From assembly GCF_014898815.1 (NCBI RefSeq), contig NW_026515527.1, forward strand, positions 62,001-126,000: a stretch of 64,000 bases of DNA, in the 5' to 3' direction. Below are positions 40,322 through 54,096 of the stretch, piece by piece. This stretch comes from Panonychus citri (Eukaryota; Arthropoda; Arachnida; Trombidiformes; Tetranychidae). The stretch's first letter is position 1; each line of letters opens with the position of its first letter. The position numbers and the translations under genes are program-made. A model generated the notes under the pieces. It saw only the letters and a list, made by a program, of their open reading frames with translations, searched no databases and was not told the DNA's origin.

Positions 40322-40760
40322 TTAGACTGGCTTATAGTCCAATTTTGTTTCGAGTTTCTTATTATCGGATATTTTACGAACGGCTTTCATAAAGTCTTCT
40401 TCAATTACGTATTCTCTTTCAGCTCGAATAGCGAAAAGACCTGCTTCAGTACAAATATTTCTCAGATCAGCACCATTGAATCCATCGGACAATTTAACTA
40501 TAGCTTCCCAATCAATATCACCATGTTTGGCTATTGGACGAGCATGAATTTTCATAATCTCTAATCGACCTTGTTCATTTGGAAGAGGTATTTCAATTTT
40601 ACGATCCAATCTTCCGGGACGAAGTAAAGCTGGATCCAAGGTATCAGGTCGATTTGTGGCCATAATGATTTTAACTTGGCCTAAGGCATCGAAACCATCC
40701 ATTTGATTCAATAATTCCATCAATGTTCTTTGAATTTCTCGATCAGCTGAAGTACCTTCA
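40322..40760 (-). CDS. Isolated terminal exon of 26S proteasome ATPase Rpt4 (PSMC6/10B)
   Basis: Encodes about 145 residues with the AAA+ second region of homology (MATNRPDTLDPALLRPGRLD), the sensor/lid region (SDGFNGADLRNICTEAG) and a C-terminus KLDYKPV characteristic of Rpt4 rather than other Rpt subunits. The left edge is a stop codon. The right edge is a good acceptor (TTCAG|TGAAGG) that splits a codon exactly where EGTSADREIQRTLMELL begins. Rpt4 unfolds substrates in the 19S base ring. The preceding ~240 residues, with the Walker A and B motifs, are not found in 40761-41346, in the bestrophin introns or further upstream in the window. It may be a partial duplication, an exon separated by a rearrangement or assembly gap, or the end of a gene with a very long intron. 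The sequence itself shows no disabling change. Confidence 0.85.
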
Positions 40761-41346
40761 CTGAATTATCAATTTGACAATTAATCAAATCACTAACAAT
40801 ATAATCAAGTAATTTTTTATGATCATATGAAATTTTATATAAGTTCCAATGGTCACAATAATTGTAAAGTAAAAACTATTACAATTTGATTTGTGTGTTA
40901 ATTGCTGTCTAATCATTTGGTTGATTAATTTTGCTTTTTTAATGGTTCTGATAATTTGAATGGAATTGAAATTTACAATAACAATTAATAATATTAAAAT
41001 GATTTGGTATCGTTTTTTTTTGTTGTTTATAATAATATTTAATTACAGATTGAGTAAAATAAACAATCAAGATGATTAATATATTTACAATTTAGTTTGA
41101 TGGTAAAGGGAGGGAAGGAGAAACAATCAAGTTAATTAGCAATTTGGTCAGAAAAGGAAACAATTTAAATGATTAACTTTGTTTAGTTGATAATAATTGT
41201 TTTTAAAACTGTTTAATCAATGAGAGGCAATTAATTAATTAATTATCACTTTGAACTTTTTGTTTTCTTATTGATTGAAAAGTAAAATCATCTTTCGATG
41301 AAAGAAATTAAAAAGTAAACAAAGAAAATTAACTAATTGTTAACGA
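40761..41346. other. Non-coding AT-rich spacer upstream of the Rpt4 exon
   Basis: No Rpt4 coding sequence or other exon recognised in this interval, which ends at the bestrophin stop codon. Confidence 0.7.
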
Positions 41347-44300
41347 TTAGTTAATTTCTTTCCCTTTTGATTCTAACTTTTTTTCAGCAGCAATTAATTG
41401 AGTTATACTTGTAACGGTATTTTCATTTGATGCAAAAGGTGAGTATCCATCTTGGGATGATGAGGATGAGGATGAAGATGAAGATGAGCCGATGTTGATT
41501 GAGACTCGATTCCCAGAATTATTAATATTATTATTGTTCTCGGAGATATTATTTGTTGGGGTGAATTCATTGTTAATTATTTCTACCTTTAATGTATTAT
41601 CTTCATCTTCATCATCTTCAGCATTTTCCTCTTCCATTTCTTCAGTAACTGAATGAACTTTTGAACTTCGACGAGAAAGTTCAGATGAAGGTGAATCCAT
41701 ATCGATATTTGATCTGTTAATTGGTGTTATCGAGGTTGGAGGAAGCGGAGATTCACTGGTCAGTTTATTAACAGTAATTTGATCAACCGGTGAATCTGGT
41801 TGAATGGGTAAACTCAGATGACCAGGAAAATAAGGGTTAACCGTTTGGGTTTTAGGTCCAAATGATTGATTAAATCTTGAACTTTCTTTAGCTTCAATTG
41901 ATGATAAACGATAACGAGATGATGAAGCTGAAGTGGACAAATCGTTGAGATCTTCGTCTTTCATTGATCTTATATCAATTGAACCTGAATCTTTACGAGA
42001 AATGGCCGGAGATGGACGATAGATAAGATTAGCACTTGGAGGTCCATGGGATAGATCATGAGAACCAGGAATGGATAATCCAGTTGAACTGTGAACACCA
42101 CCTCGAACTCCAATATCACTATGGACAATTGGAAGACCAGCACGTGACGATTGATGTAAATTAACTGGAGTATCAGTTCCCCCACCACCTCCACCAGCAC
42201 TTACACCACCTCTACTAGTCCTACCATCAACACCACCCACCATATCGTGCATGTTGATACAATTACGATTCATTGATTCAGCCAATGAAATGGTTCTGTT
42301 GCGCTTTTGTGGTGGAGTTTCAAGTAGAAAGGGTGGAAAAAGTGAAAGAAATCCTCCCTTTTCCCCATGAATTCCAGGCCTATTGGACGGACCTTTCGAA
42401 ATATTGTCACACGATTGACCTATTCTCATATTAATCAGTCTAGATGGACGTAAATCAGGTAAGAATCGATTCCTGGATGAAACTTCTTCCCCATTAATAG
42501 CACCAGAGATTCTTCCACCTCTTCTTCCTCCTCCTTCATCTCCACCACCACCTTCACTTGCATCAATCTCAATGAGATTCGGTGATGCTGGAGTCGATGT
42601 GTACAACTGTTCATCATCCTCTTCCTCATCAATCGGTGGCATTGTCACAATTTCCACCTCTTCAGGATCAAGATTCAAATTCATAGCTGATCCCAAAAAT
42701 GGTTGTCGCCTAAACGACAATGATGATTTTGTATGAGGTAAAATGGGCTTTGGATCATCCCAGAATTTATCTCGAGTCATTATCGGATTATTTGAATACA
42801 TATTATCAACTATATGATAAGAGAGGACAGTATTTCTCTCAAGGCACCAATGAAGATCAAAATCGTCATCATCTTCACCATAACCGTTAATCAATTGTTC
42901 AGCAACTTTAAGCCAACCCATGAAGAAAAAAAATTCCAACACTGTGAAAACTGGAACATAAAGGTCAACCTCATGACCCTGATAACCTTTCGCAGGGTCA
43001 AGATATTGTCGGCCCATAAGAGTAGCCAAAAAATAAGTGTAAGTGGCAATGGTGACAGTTTGAGTATAAACCAGAGGAATTGATATCCAATCGTAAGCAA
43101 ACATCATACCACAATATCCTCGTTGAATATGAAGTTCCTGTTAATCAACAATTAAATCACTGATTATTATTCAATTAGAAGGATAAAAAAAAAGTTAATC
43201 TCTATAAATGTTGATAGTTTTATCATCAAATGTCAATAGTATTACAATCAATATCTTTCAGAGTCTTGACTTGATGTTATTTTAATATTTAGCATCATGA
43301 TGAAACTTTGACAAGCTATCAAATGAAATTTTCTGTTTCTTCATCAATTTTTTTTTCTTTCCCATGATATTAATATTATCCAAGTAGCCTGAATTCTGAA
43401 ATAACTCAGATTCAGTGAGAGTCTCAATCAGATTACATTGAGAATTTGAGTTAAACTGTCATTCATGATGAAAGTCACGTTGAATTGATTTATTTACACA
43501 AATCAATTTCTAAATAATAGTTTATCAAACTGAGGCAATAATTTAGGTTACGAAACATTTTCTGTATCAATTATTGAAACTCGATAACAGCTGATCAATT
43601 TGAATATCACAATTGTAATTTCGAACATGAAATTAATATTTTTTCTATTGATTAATATTAGTTCATTATCGTTCTAAGGATCAAATTGGCAAAAGTTTTT
43701 AACCTTAGACTGAGAAATAAATATCAGTTATTATCAAATTCTGAGGAAACTCTTAAGTTATAACATTTGATTTCTTTGTTGATATATTTAGCTGAATATC
43801 TAAAGGAAAAATCAATTGATCATAATTTTCAACTTGGAAAGATGATGGTTAAGAATAAGAATATAATAGTTCAAAAGGTGATAAAAGAATCGAAAGTTCA
43901 GATCATAATTCTGATTAATGAACAGAATTGATGGTTGAGGTAAAATCCTCGATTTCAGTACATTAAATGAAATACTTATCAGTTTATTTGATCCTATTTC
44001 TATTGATTATCTGATTGAAATGTCAACCCATTAATAGATTTCACAAATTCAGAGATAAAAAAAGGTAATACCAAAGATCATGAAATAAAAGTATTAGTTT
44101 TTCATGAGATTTACCCTGGAAAATATCATATGACCAAGTAAATATGAGACGGAAAGTTTATCAATAAATTATCAGAGTAAACAATTTAGTAATCAATTAG
44201 CATTTATAAGGATCCAACGTTGATCATTATCTGATTACTGTTTAATCAGTAGAATAATTAAAATTGATTAACTAAAGTTTTATTGTAATAATAAGATGAA

Positions 44301-46515
44301 CTTATTGATAAACAAATCAACAGGCAACTAATTTGCATGAAATCCTAAAAATACACTGAATCCTTGGGATAGAATTACAATTAAATATGAATAACTGAAT
44401 TTATCCAGTCAGAACTTGAACAATTCAGAATTGTGAGTAATCAATATCAAATAGAAATGGTGAATTAATGAATGAAAAGGAAATTCGATAAATAGTAAAT
44501 ATAAAAGTTCTTATGTACTTTCGAGTTTACTTTCTCTGTCTTATCGTTCACCCAAACCTATGATGTGAATTCAGTGATTATCATCATGATGACCGGAAGT
44601 TATTTAATGATCATCAGGTTATCAAGAAGAAGATTAAATTCTGTTGATCAACTTACCTCTAGAATTTGATAAAGAAAAATATCATGTTTTATTCGACCTT
44701 CTTTTCGAGCCTTAATGGCCAAGGTAGAAAACCATTGAGCTGGAACCCACCATTTACCATGGTCACTTGGAACTCGTTCATAAACCTCACGTTCTTCCGG
44801 TGTAATAAAACCCGCATCTTCGATGTGATCTAATGTCGGGAATCGTTTAAAAATCGCAATCGAAACTGCCTGACAGGTAAACACTTGCATCAACAGTAAA
44901 TATCGAGCAAGTGTCCGTCTTATCATTCGTCCTCGCTCATCGGTACCATGAATATGACCTGAGATCAGGATTAAGCTTCTAAAGTGAAAAAACTATCAAT
45001 ATTTCTGAGTAATTAACAATCTGAATCAATTAATATCAACTATTCAATCTCAATTTCAGCTAACCATGAATGATGAAATTAGTATTTAATTATTGATCAT
45101 GATAATCTAATTACAATCTATTCATAGGGATGAATTTAATTTCAACAAATCAGATTGGAAATTAAATCAATTTTTTATTATTCTAAATCAGGATTATTAT
45201 AATTTCACCAATTTAACATGATCATCTGATTGATTGTCATGTATTAATAATATTCGTGATGAAAACTCATCAAGAATACCAATTAATCTTGTCCACTGTT
45301 GATTATTGATTAGTTGATGATTAAGAATTGACAAATGATTTATATATGATTTTTACTATTAGTACATGAATAAGTTAAATCATTGATAATTAACTTTGAT
45401 TGATTCTTGGATATTTATTAATATATATATTTCATTAGTAATCACAATTAAGGAAATCATTTAGCAATCAAAGTACCGGATGGAAACCTTTAGTTAATCA
45501 TATTAACTAAAGAAATAGATTTAATCTCAATTGTATCTAAATTTCTTCAAGTGAAATCTATTAATTGTTGACAATTAACTTGATCATTAATGACAATTAA
45601 CCATTTGGACTTGAAAAGGTCCAGTTAGAGTTACTATCGATACAAGAAAAACATAAGCAATTTCCTAAACACTAGACCAATACAACTTTCCAAATAAATT
45701 GTTTGTTTTCTTTTGCTTCTTAATTGTTAACAATTAGCTTGATTACTAACTTACTTATCAGGCCAGGGTATTTGCATATACTGTTGCCACCATCGTCCAA
45801 CCACCAGAGTGACATAAAACCCAAGTACAAATGAGAGTGGGATATAATGTGTGAATGCCTCACAATATAAAGATAATTTTTCAAAAAGTCTAATCAAAAA
45901 AAAGAAACACAATTAGCAACAATTAAGCTACTATAATATCTGTTTCAATTAACTGATTAAGTAATACAACTGATTATTTACAATTTTTTTTTCTCACCAA
46001 CAATTTACTGATTCTCATCTTGACTTTTAATAGTAACTGACATGACAACTTTTCTCTGAAGAATCAATGATTTACCAATAGATTGTATTAATATATTGAT
46101 ATCATTTTTATTCTTGTTGATTTAATTGATTGAATTAAGAGTAATACATGATAACAATTAATACTGAACAATTAAAGAGCAAATTGAAAGCATGAGCAGT
46201 TACCATGAATTTCTGCTAATCAATAGTAACATGTAAACGAAACTCAGCTGATTGATGAGAAAAGAGCAAAATGAGAAATCATTTAAACTGATAAAACAAT
46301 GATTCTAATTTGATTAGTTGATAATAATTCACTTACGTTCTCTGAGAATCTGATAACAAATAACGATAAGTTCCACTAAGGCCATAATATGCAGCACAGA
46401 AAATTGCCATCTCTCGATAAAGAAGCTTATAAATTGATCCTTTCCACCTTAATAACAATCGACTAAATCCCGTTAATCTTGCATTCGCAACCGATAATGA
46501 GTATGTGATGGTCAT
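41347..46515 (-). CDS. Bestrophin (calcium-activated anion channel)
   Basis: Exons in transcript order: 46337-46515, 45755-45889, 44657-44978 and 41347-43137, total 2427 nt, 808 aa, all in phase. The start MTITYSLSVANARLTGFSRL and the following WKGSIYKLLYRE are diagnostic of bestrophins. The channel core continues with YIPLSFVLGFYVTLVVGRWW, a second membrane segment, the GYCGMMFAYDWISIPLVYTQ helix and the cytosolic Ca2+-clasp acidic run GEDDDDFDLHW. From about residue 350 the protein is a long low-complexity tail (Gly/Ser/Asn-rich, acidic, poly-Ser), all in the last exon. Bestrophins form pentameric chloride/bicarbonate channels in the plasma membrane. The residues before the clasp read INGYGEDDDDF. 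It is divergent from IR25a (1.47 kb between the starts). Introns at 43138-44656 and 44979-45754 hold nothing recognisable. Confidence 0.95.
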
Positions 46516-46704
46516 GATTGTGATTAATCACTTGGAGATAATAATACAGAATAGACCAGAAAATAGTCCAGGAAAAAAAGGTTCACTGGGTAATCTTGTT
46601 GTTGACACAAAAAGTAAACAACAATTTAAAATGTTATCAAAATGTTTGATTGTTTATCAATCGTTAAATCAGTGATATTGAAATGATGAAGAAACTGGAT
46701 TAAT

Positions 46705-46707
<3 letters not shown>

Positions 46708-46743
<36 letters not shown>
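46708..46743. repeat. (GA)18 microsatellite
   Basis: Uninterrupted GA dinucleotides in the bestrophin/IR25a divergent spacer. Confidence 0.95.
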
Positions 46744-46746
<3 letters not shown>

Positions 46747-47047
46747 TGTCCAACTGAGTGATAACTGTTGGGTCACTTTGATCCAATTCTTTTAACCCAA
46801 AAATGTGACTTGACTGTTTTCAAGAACTTGGCTCGATCAGAATTTATGAATTCACACAGAATTTCAACTGATTAAGGAAAATTGTTGAAATGGATAATCA
46901 CAGCATCGACCATCTTAATCATTGTGGATTGTTTATGTTCACTTGGACATTAATGTTTTCTTTTGATTTCATTTTGATTGAAGAAAACAGATAAAAATCA
47001 TTACAGAGAAATGGAGAGCTGGTTATTTACTTGGAGGTGGTAGAAAA

Positions 47048-47075
47048 GGGAGAGTGGGTGGATTGAGGGAGTGGG
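47048..47075 (+). promoter_or_regulatory. Candidate G-quadruplex
   Basis: Four GGG runs (47048-47050, 47056-47058, 47067-47069, 47073-47075) separated by 5, 8 and 3 nt, inside a longer G/A-rich strand. One loop is slightly longer than the standard limit of 7. It stands out in an otherwise AT-rich genome. Confidence 0.5.
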
Positions 47076-47982
47076 AGGAAAAGAGGTGAAGGTTGGAGTG
47101 TTTATTTGTTGGTGGTTATCCTTGAATTGGATAAGATGAGCAGGTTAAAATTGAGAGAAATCATCAGATTAAGTCAAGATTATGATGTTTTCTCTGTTAA
47201 CATGATGATAATTTTTTACTTATTCTTAAAGATGGAGACACTGTTTGAATAGTCTATTTGCCTTTTCAACATTTTCCATGTCCAATGCTTGGAATTATTT
47301 TATTTTTCTCTTTTGTTTTGTTTTCCATTTCAAAATAATATTCATCAATTAAGGTGAGAACTCAGAGAGTAGCATGGTGACATCTATTGGCATCGAATAA
47401 AATTAATTCCTCTTAATCAATCATCAACAATCAACAATCAAAATTGATCATTTTTTATAATCGATTCTCGTTAACAGATTATCCAACCAATCCAATGATT
47501 AACAATTTTAAATCCTAATCAGCTGATTAAACTTTGAGAAATTTAAGTTCCTAATGTTATAATGTAGCACCATTAGGACCTTCAATAGATTATCTTGGAT
47601 TATGTAGATTAATTAATCTCTAGTTTATTATTATTAAAAAAATTGAAAGAAAAAAAAATTATCTGATAATATTAATTGATAATTCATATCTTTTTTTGAT
47701 AATAACTAATTGATTTTTGGACAAAACTAATTGAGATTTTGAGATTTCCAATCAATGAAAAGATTCAATCAGTTCCATACTGTTCCAATCGATTCAGATT
47801 GTTAATTATTTCCATGAAAATAACATGATGAAATCTCATCTCATCTCAATCTAATTTATTAATTAGAGACAAAAATTGATAGTAACAATCAAAAGAATCA
47901 GAAAAAAGGTTCAAATGTAATAACCTGAATTCATTTGAATTGTTTGTGAGTACAGATTAAGATTATAATCAGTTGGATTAAG

Positions 47983-50900
47983 ATGCAATCTAATCAGATG
48001 ATTATCATCATCTATCAATTGTTGGTACTAATTGAATCAACTCGAATTGGTAATTTTATCTTGTTGATTAAATAATTTGATTACTTTCAAACCAGTTATT
48101 AAGATTAACTAATGTTTCCCTTTAAAAATTTTCAGGTTTAATTGTTGATAAAAACAATTTGCTGGTTCGCCAATGTGTTCAACAATCAGTATCAGCTAAT
48201 CACAATTTAATTGCTCTACCAAATTTAACGTTGGCAATTTACAACAATCAACAACTAATGGATCCATTAGACAGTTTTGACCTAATTCTTGATTATTCTG
48301 GTAACTGGATTAACTTTCAATCAAATATAACACAAGTTCCAATGGTTAAAATCAGTGATTCTAGAAAAGTTAATTACTTAATCAACAACAACAACAACAA
48401 CAATGTTTTAATTGCTCGATCACCAAATTACATGTTAACTAAATCATATCACACGATTGTTAATCATTACAATTTAACCAACTTGTTTATCTTACATGAC
48501 ATCAAATTAGGTAAGTAATTAATGATTTAATTATAATCATCACAATTTAGGTGATTTGATTAACTTAAACTTTGATTGAACCCAACAATTAATAGAATTG
48601 GATGAAAATGATTTCATTGTTAATCATTCAACTTACAAATTGGATTCTAAGCAAATTAACATGAAACAATCAACCAATTTAACCCTGACGATGAAAAAAT
48701 TAAGACTAATTGGATTCGATAACTTTTTAATTATCGGTGAATCATCAACAATTAACAATCTACTCAACACGGTAAATGAACTTGATGATAATTGGATTAA
48801 TTGTGAAATTATTATCTATCTAATCAACGTTACAATTAATTAAATTGTTCTCATTACAATCAAATTTAGATTCAACAATCAGATCTATTCAGAAAACCTT
48901 ATACTTGGTACGTTTTAACAAAGGTAATGATTAAGTTTATGATCTAATCACATGGTAACAATTGAACTGATTAATTAATTTAATTACAGAGTATGAACAA
49001 AATTAGTTGTACTTTATGTAAACATGGACAGTTCATTAAGATTCAACCAACACAATCAAATCTTCACGAGTATGAATACAAATTGAATTTAACAACAATT
49101 AGATCAGAAAATTTGATCGATGCTTTTTATTATTATGATTTAACCAATTTAATAATTAAATCGTTGGCTAATTATTATCAAGTCCTTGGAGAAACTAAAT
49201 CAACGTTGGTAAACAATGGGACACAATCAAAGGTATCACAATTTACCAATTCAATTGTGACAACAATTAACTCTGGCAATTTAATGGGACAATTTGGCGA
49301 TTGGATAATCACTAATCAGCTTGGTGATAATTTAAAGATTAACAATATAATCTATCAATCACTTACAATGCAATTAACTTTGAACGATAAATTGTTCAAT
49401 CAAATTGACTCAAAGGTAATTGGTTACATGGATTTAACTGAATCAATCGGAACAATTTATTTCTCCTCACTATCAACCAATTCAGATGAATCAATTTTAA
49501 AGATAATAACAATTCTGGTAAGAAATTAAATTAATCATCAAATTTTCACAATTAGATCAACTTTATTATCCATATATTGATATATTTGAATTCTGATAAT
49601 AATGATTAGTAAATGTTGATGGCTATTTATCATCATCTTGTTGCCGGAAATGTGAGTTCCCCTTAGTTTCCGTTTCCTTTTTCTTGTCCCTTGAAACAAT
49701 TTGTTTTTAAATAGTTGATTGTCTAATCATCAACTGATTAACTAAATTGCGTGGGTGTTGAAAAGTTTAAAGGTCACTCTTTTTTACTCTAATTCATTTG
49801 GATTAAAGCACGAAAACTTCATGAGCTGAATCAGAATCGATCAGAACTTTGAGTGTAAAGTGATTAAAAGAAGTAGAAAAGTTTTTTCTATTCAATTATT
49901 TTCTCCTTCCTTAATAATGATAATCGTTACTAATGTTTCCTAAAATCAATCGATATAAATTCAATACAATCACATGAACAATTAACTTATAAGGTGTTAC
50001 CATATAACTAAGGACAAAATCATGTAGAACTTAATTGTTTACAATAATAACAGATAATCTATTAGATTATCTGTTAGCTCTTTAACTATTCAGGTAAAGA
50101 CGAGATTGATTAATTGTTACATTTTCGTTAATCATCAGCATCCTCCATTTATCATGAGACGAGCTTCAAACTCACCAAGTAATAATAATAACGATAGTGA
50201 TTATTATGGATTCCTGATTGACATTTTCAATGAAATGAAACATGATTATGGTTCAAAGTTTCCAGAATATCAGATAATTCAAGCAACCGAAGGTCAGTAT
50301 GGGATAAGAGTTATTTCATCAGATTCTGATGAGGTTACATGGACAGGAGCAGCTAAAGATTTTCATTCTGTAAGTTTCAATTTAGATATTTAGTTAAATA
50401 TTTACCTTGATGGAGAAAATTAAATTTCAAATTCAGAATGAAATTCATCTGAAACTTTACTATTAACCGTTATTGATTATCAAGAATGAAGCTGATTTCG
50501 GTTTAATTGCAATGACAATTACTGATGCTCGTCAATTGGCCATGGATTTTACTGAACCAATTTTTGATTTGGTAGGATTATCGGTAATGATTAAGAAACC
50601 AGTTCCACAGGATTTTACCTTTGTCTATGTCTATGTATTGGAAAATGATGTTTGGTATTGTGTTTTATGCTCTTATCTGTTAACATCTATCATTATGTCA
50701 ATATTTGATTACTACAATCCAAAGGATAGGAAGAAGAAGATGAAAAGCTTAAAGGTGAACACTGAAGATCATCAGAATGATGCGAATCAAATTAATGGTA
50801 TCGAAGGGATGAGAAAAGTTTCCAATAGGAAAATATTGAATCAATTTGATGGTAACAACCAAAGGGGTGGAATTCATGGTCAGTATCCTCCGGATGATGA

Positions 50901-53900
50901 TGAAGATGGTGATGGTGATGGTGATGAGAATACTGTTGATGGAGAAGATGTAATTACTATTGGTGAAGAGGAAAGTAAAGGTGATATTAGAGGAGGGCAA
51001 AAGAATATGAAAGAAAATGTCACCAAATCAACTGGTTCGATCACCAATGAACGAATTTTCAATCTTAAAGAGACACTTTGGTTCTGTTTAATTTCGTTGA
51101 CACCTCAAGGAGGTGGTGAAGCTCCTTCAGCGCTTTCATGTCGCTTGGTGGCCGCTACTTGGTGGCTTTTCGGTTTCATCCTGGTTGCCTCGTACACGGC
51201 TAATTTGGCTGCCTTTTTAACCGTTTCAAGGTTGGATAAAAATCTCGAGACTTTCGAGCAACTTTCTCGACAATATAAAGTCCGATATTCGGGAATCTCG
51301 AACTCATTTACCGATGAATATTTCACTTTACTCGCTCAAAATGAAGATCGTTACTACAAGTAAGTGTCCATTGAACTATTTTAATGCTCCCTTTAAAATA
51401 TCACACAGACCAACAAGAGAAAAAGTTTATCCAATTTCATTCTGATTGAAAATTGATATGAAAATTCTGGTCAGTTGATTGAATAGACTTTGAACTTGAA
51501 TTTCTCTTTGAATACTTATCTGGATAGCTAAAGATAAATATTCTAAATCATGATCAAATGAAAATCTATGAATAAATAAATCTAACAACATCTACGAAAT
51601 CGTAAAAACAACCTGAGATCAAATTTCAATTGTTAACGATAATTTTACATGGAAAATTGAATCAGAGTATGAAATGAAAAGAGTAACGGTTAATAAGCTC
51701 AAGTAAATCTAACAAGAAGAGATTAATTGTTGATTAGATAAACAATAAAGTTACTTGTAATGTTAATCTTTTGAATAACTTGTCACTATTTTGTCAGCAC
51801 AAAAAAACCTTGATAAACATTGAGATAAAGTTCTGATTGAATGATTATTACGTAGTTTACATGACGTTTGAAAAACTGAACAGAGCAGTTTGTAGATGCG
51901 TATTCAATGAATATTATCGGAATCATGGTGATTGTGATTATTATTATTATTATTCTGAAACTGATTCCTTCCAATTCCCTGTCTTTGTCTGTTACCATCA
52001 AGAAAAATAAGATTACCTTTATAACAGTAAATTAAGTTTACCTTTATTTTTTTTGCTCCTAACTCAATGAGATAAACGGATAAATATAATATCCAGCATT
52101 TCCATGGCTGATAACTTGTAATTGTATCATGAATATACTTTGATTTAAATCGATAACTTTTCCTCTCAAAAATGATAATCAAATGTTAATCATTCAAGGT
52201 GAAAACAATTGAAATTACCATGAGGGTAACAATGATTTTATTTTTATCACTTTCACCCTGAAATCTATTGTTTTCATGTTAAGAATCATCATCTCATGTA
52301 TTACATGAAAAGATTCATAGTATTATTGTTGTTCAGTCTCAGAACTTGATGTAATTGATTTAAACGTTTCTAACCTTTAACAGGAAATTGGCAAAAGAAA
52401 TTCTCAAACTGAATAACCATGTTATCGAAACTTTTTTCTGGTCTTACCCTGAAAATCTTATACATATAAATAAACTACATGGTAATTTCATCTAATTTAT
52501 TTTTCTTTCCTCTCTCTCTCTCTCTGCTTTTTCATCAACAGTATTTGGAAAGATCTGTCACTTAATGATGTCATCTCTGAACATGAACGAGCTCAATTCG
52601 CTGTTTGGGATTATCCGGTTAGCGATCGATACACTAAGATTAGAGCTCAAATGGATGAACTTGATATTCCTAAGAGTTTCGAAGCTGCTTTAAGGAAAGT
52701 TCGAAATTCAAATAGTTCTAAGGAAGGTTATGCTCTCATTGGTAAGTTGATGGAAAAATGATCAGCTCATCTTTAAAAAGCTATCATCAAATTATCACAA
52801 GATAATCTTTATTCAATTATCTCTCTGAGAAAAGTTGATTCTTTCCATTTAAATATATATATGAAATTGTGTTCGAAACACAAGGTCGATAATTCAAGAA
52901 TAATTCATGATGGAAATAAGTTCTTAAAGTCCGAAAAATTGATCCATTTATCATATTCGTAAATCAACATGATAATATTTGAGTGTCATTCTATTGAATT
53001 TTGATAAAACTCTGATGAATATTTTACACATTTAGGTGTATTAGAACATTTGAAAAAGTCGAAAATAGATTCTCGGGTGTGTAACAGTTTCTATCTTGAA
53101 ATTTTTTGCTTCTTTTTATTATATTTCCCTTTGATTCTTATTCTCAATTTAAACTTGCTTCCTCTGAAAAAATGGTCGATATCATGAAAATATTATCATG
53201 AACCCCACCTACGCTATATCAAAGTTACAACATGGTAATCCAACATTTACCCTGCAGTTTATCATGATCAAGATCACTAACTGAGATAATGAATATCAAC
53301 TAAACACGAATGAACTTTAAGAACTTACAAATTTAAATGTTTTCCTCTCGGTTTTTAGTTCAAATTTCATAGTTGATGAACAGAATCAATAATAGAAACA
53401 TTTTTCTCAGAATTCATAATATCTTCATAGCGAAAATGTTATGAGTTCATATTGTTTATGTGATGATTGTCGACGATAATTAATAATTATCATGATAATG
53501 AAAATCAAAATGTACCAATTGTAATTGGAAACTTGAGCTTAATTAACGTTCGTTGGTTATATCATTTCATGAAAGATTAGTAGCTAACGAACAGTTTTAA
53601 TTGATCTCTTTCGAAAGGGGAAAGACTATCAATGGAATGGGCTTCGTTATTATATTGTGACATTCGAGTTCTCGAGTCAACATTTGCATATCATCCGATT
53701 GCATTTCCAATATCTATGAAAGATCCATTCAACTTGAAACCTTCTTTCGATAAAACTTTGAAGAGATTGAAAAGTTCTGGTAAACTTGATGAGCTTCGAT
53801 ACAAATACTGGGAAGGAGGATCAGGGGTTCGAACTTGTCCCGATTATCGTAATCCCAATGGAATAAGTGTACGAAACACTTACGGAATATTCATGATTAT

Positions 53901-54096
53901 CGGACTTGGATTATTCTTTTCTCTATTAACTCTTTCCATTGAGAATTTCGTCTACACTAAAGTGAAAATTTCACAAATTATCAAGACTCGAGACTCGATA
54001 AGTTCTGAAACCGATTCGACTGCAAATCTCTTGACCGGCTCAAAATCAATTTCGATCAAATTTCTAAACTGGCTAGTAAATTCTCATCAACGGTAA
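47983..54096 (+). CDS. IR25a: Ionotropic receptor co-receptor IR25a
   Basis: Exons 47983-48049, 48136-48510, 48596-48771, 48870-48923, 48990-49517, 50094-50369, 50485-51359, 52542-52741 and 53618-54096, total 3030 nt, 1009 aa, all in phase. A signal peptide (IIIIYQLLVLIES) is followed by a divergent, Asn-rich amino-terminal domain (to about residue 400). The S1 half of the ligand-binding domain follows, with the conserved Arg508 in TITDARQLAMDFT, then M1 (about 548-568), the pore loop SLTPQGGGEAPSALSCRL, M3 with SYTANLAAFLTVSRL (728-742), S2 and M4 (GIFMIIGLGLFFSLL). The PQGGGEAP pore and SYTANLAAFLTVSRL are hallmarks of IR25a, the widely expressed co-receptor needed for trafficking and function of tuning IRs in chemo-, hygro- and thermosensation. 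Oddity: about 115 residues between M1 and the pore loop, with an acidic DDDEDGDGDGDEN run, are longer than I expect. The acceptor before exon 7 has a weak polypyrimidine tract. Confidence 0.96.

Larger units (their letters stand above)
46516..47982. promoter_or_regulatory. Divergent intergenic region between bestrophin and IR25a
   Basis: Both genes start at its borders and transcribe outwards, so it must hold both core promoters. It contains a (GA)n microsatellite (46708-46743) and an unusually G-rich purine block (about 47030-47100). No clear TATA box was seen near either start. Confidence 0.55.

Noticed and set aside
48772..48840. Read-through extension of IR25a exon 3 to the stop near 48841
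   Set aside because: The donor at 48771 gives a phase-consistent join to the next exon and restores the conserved YTWYVLTK region. The extension would truncate the protein.
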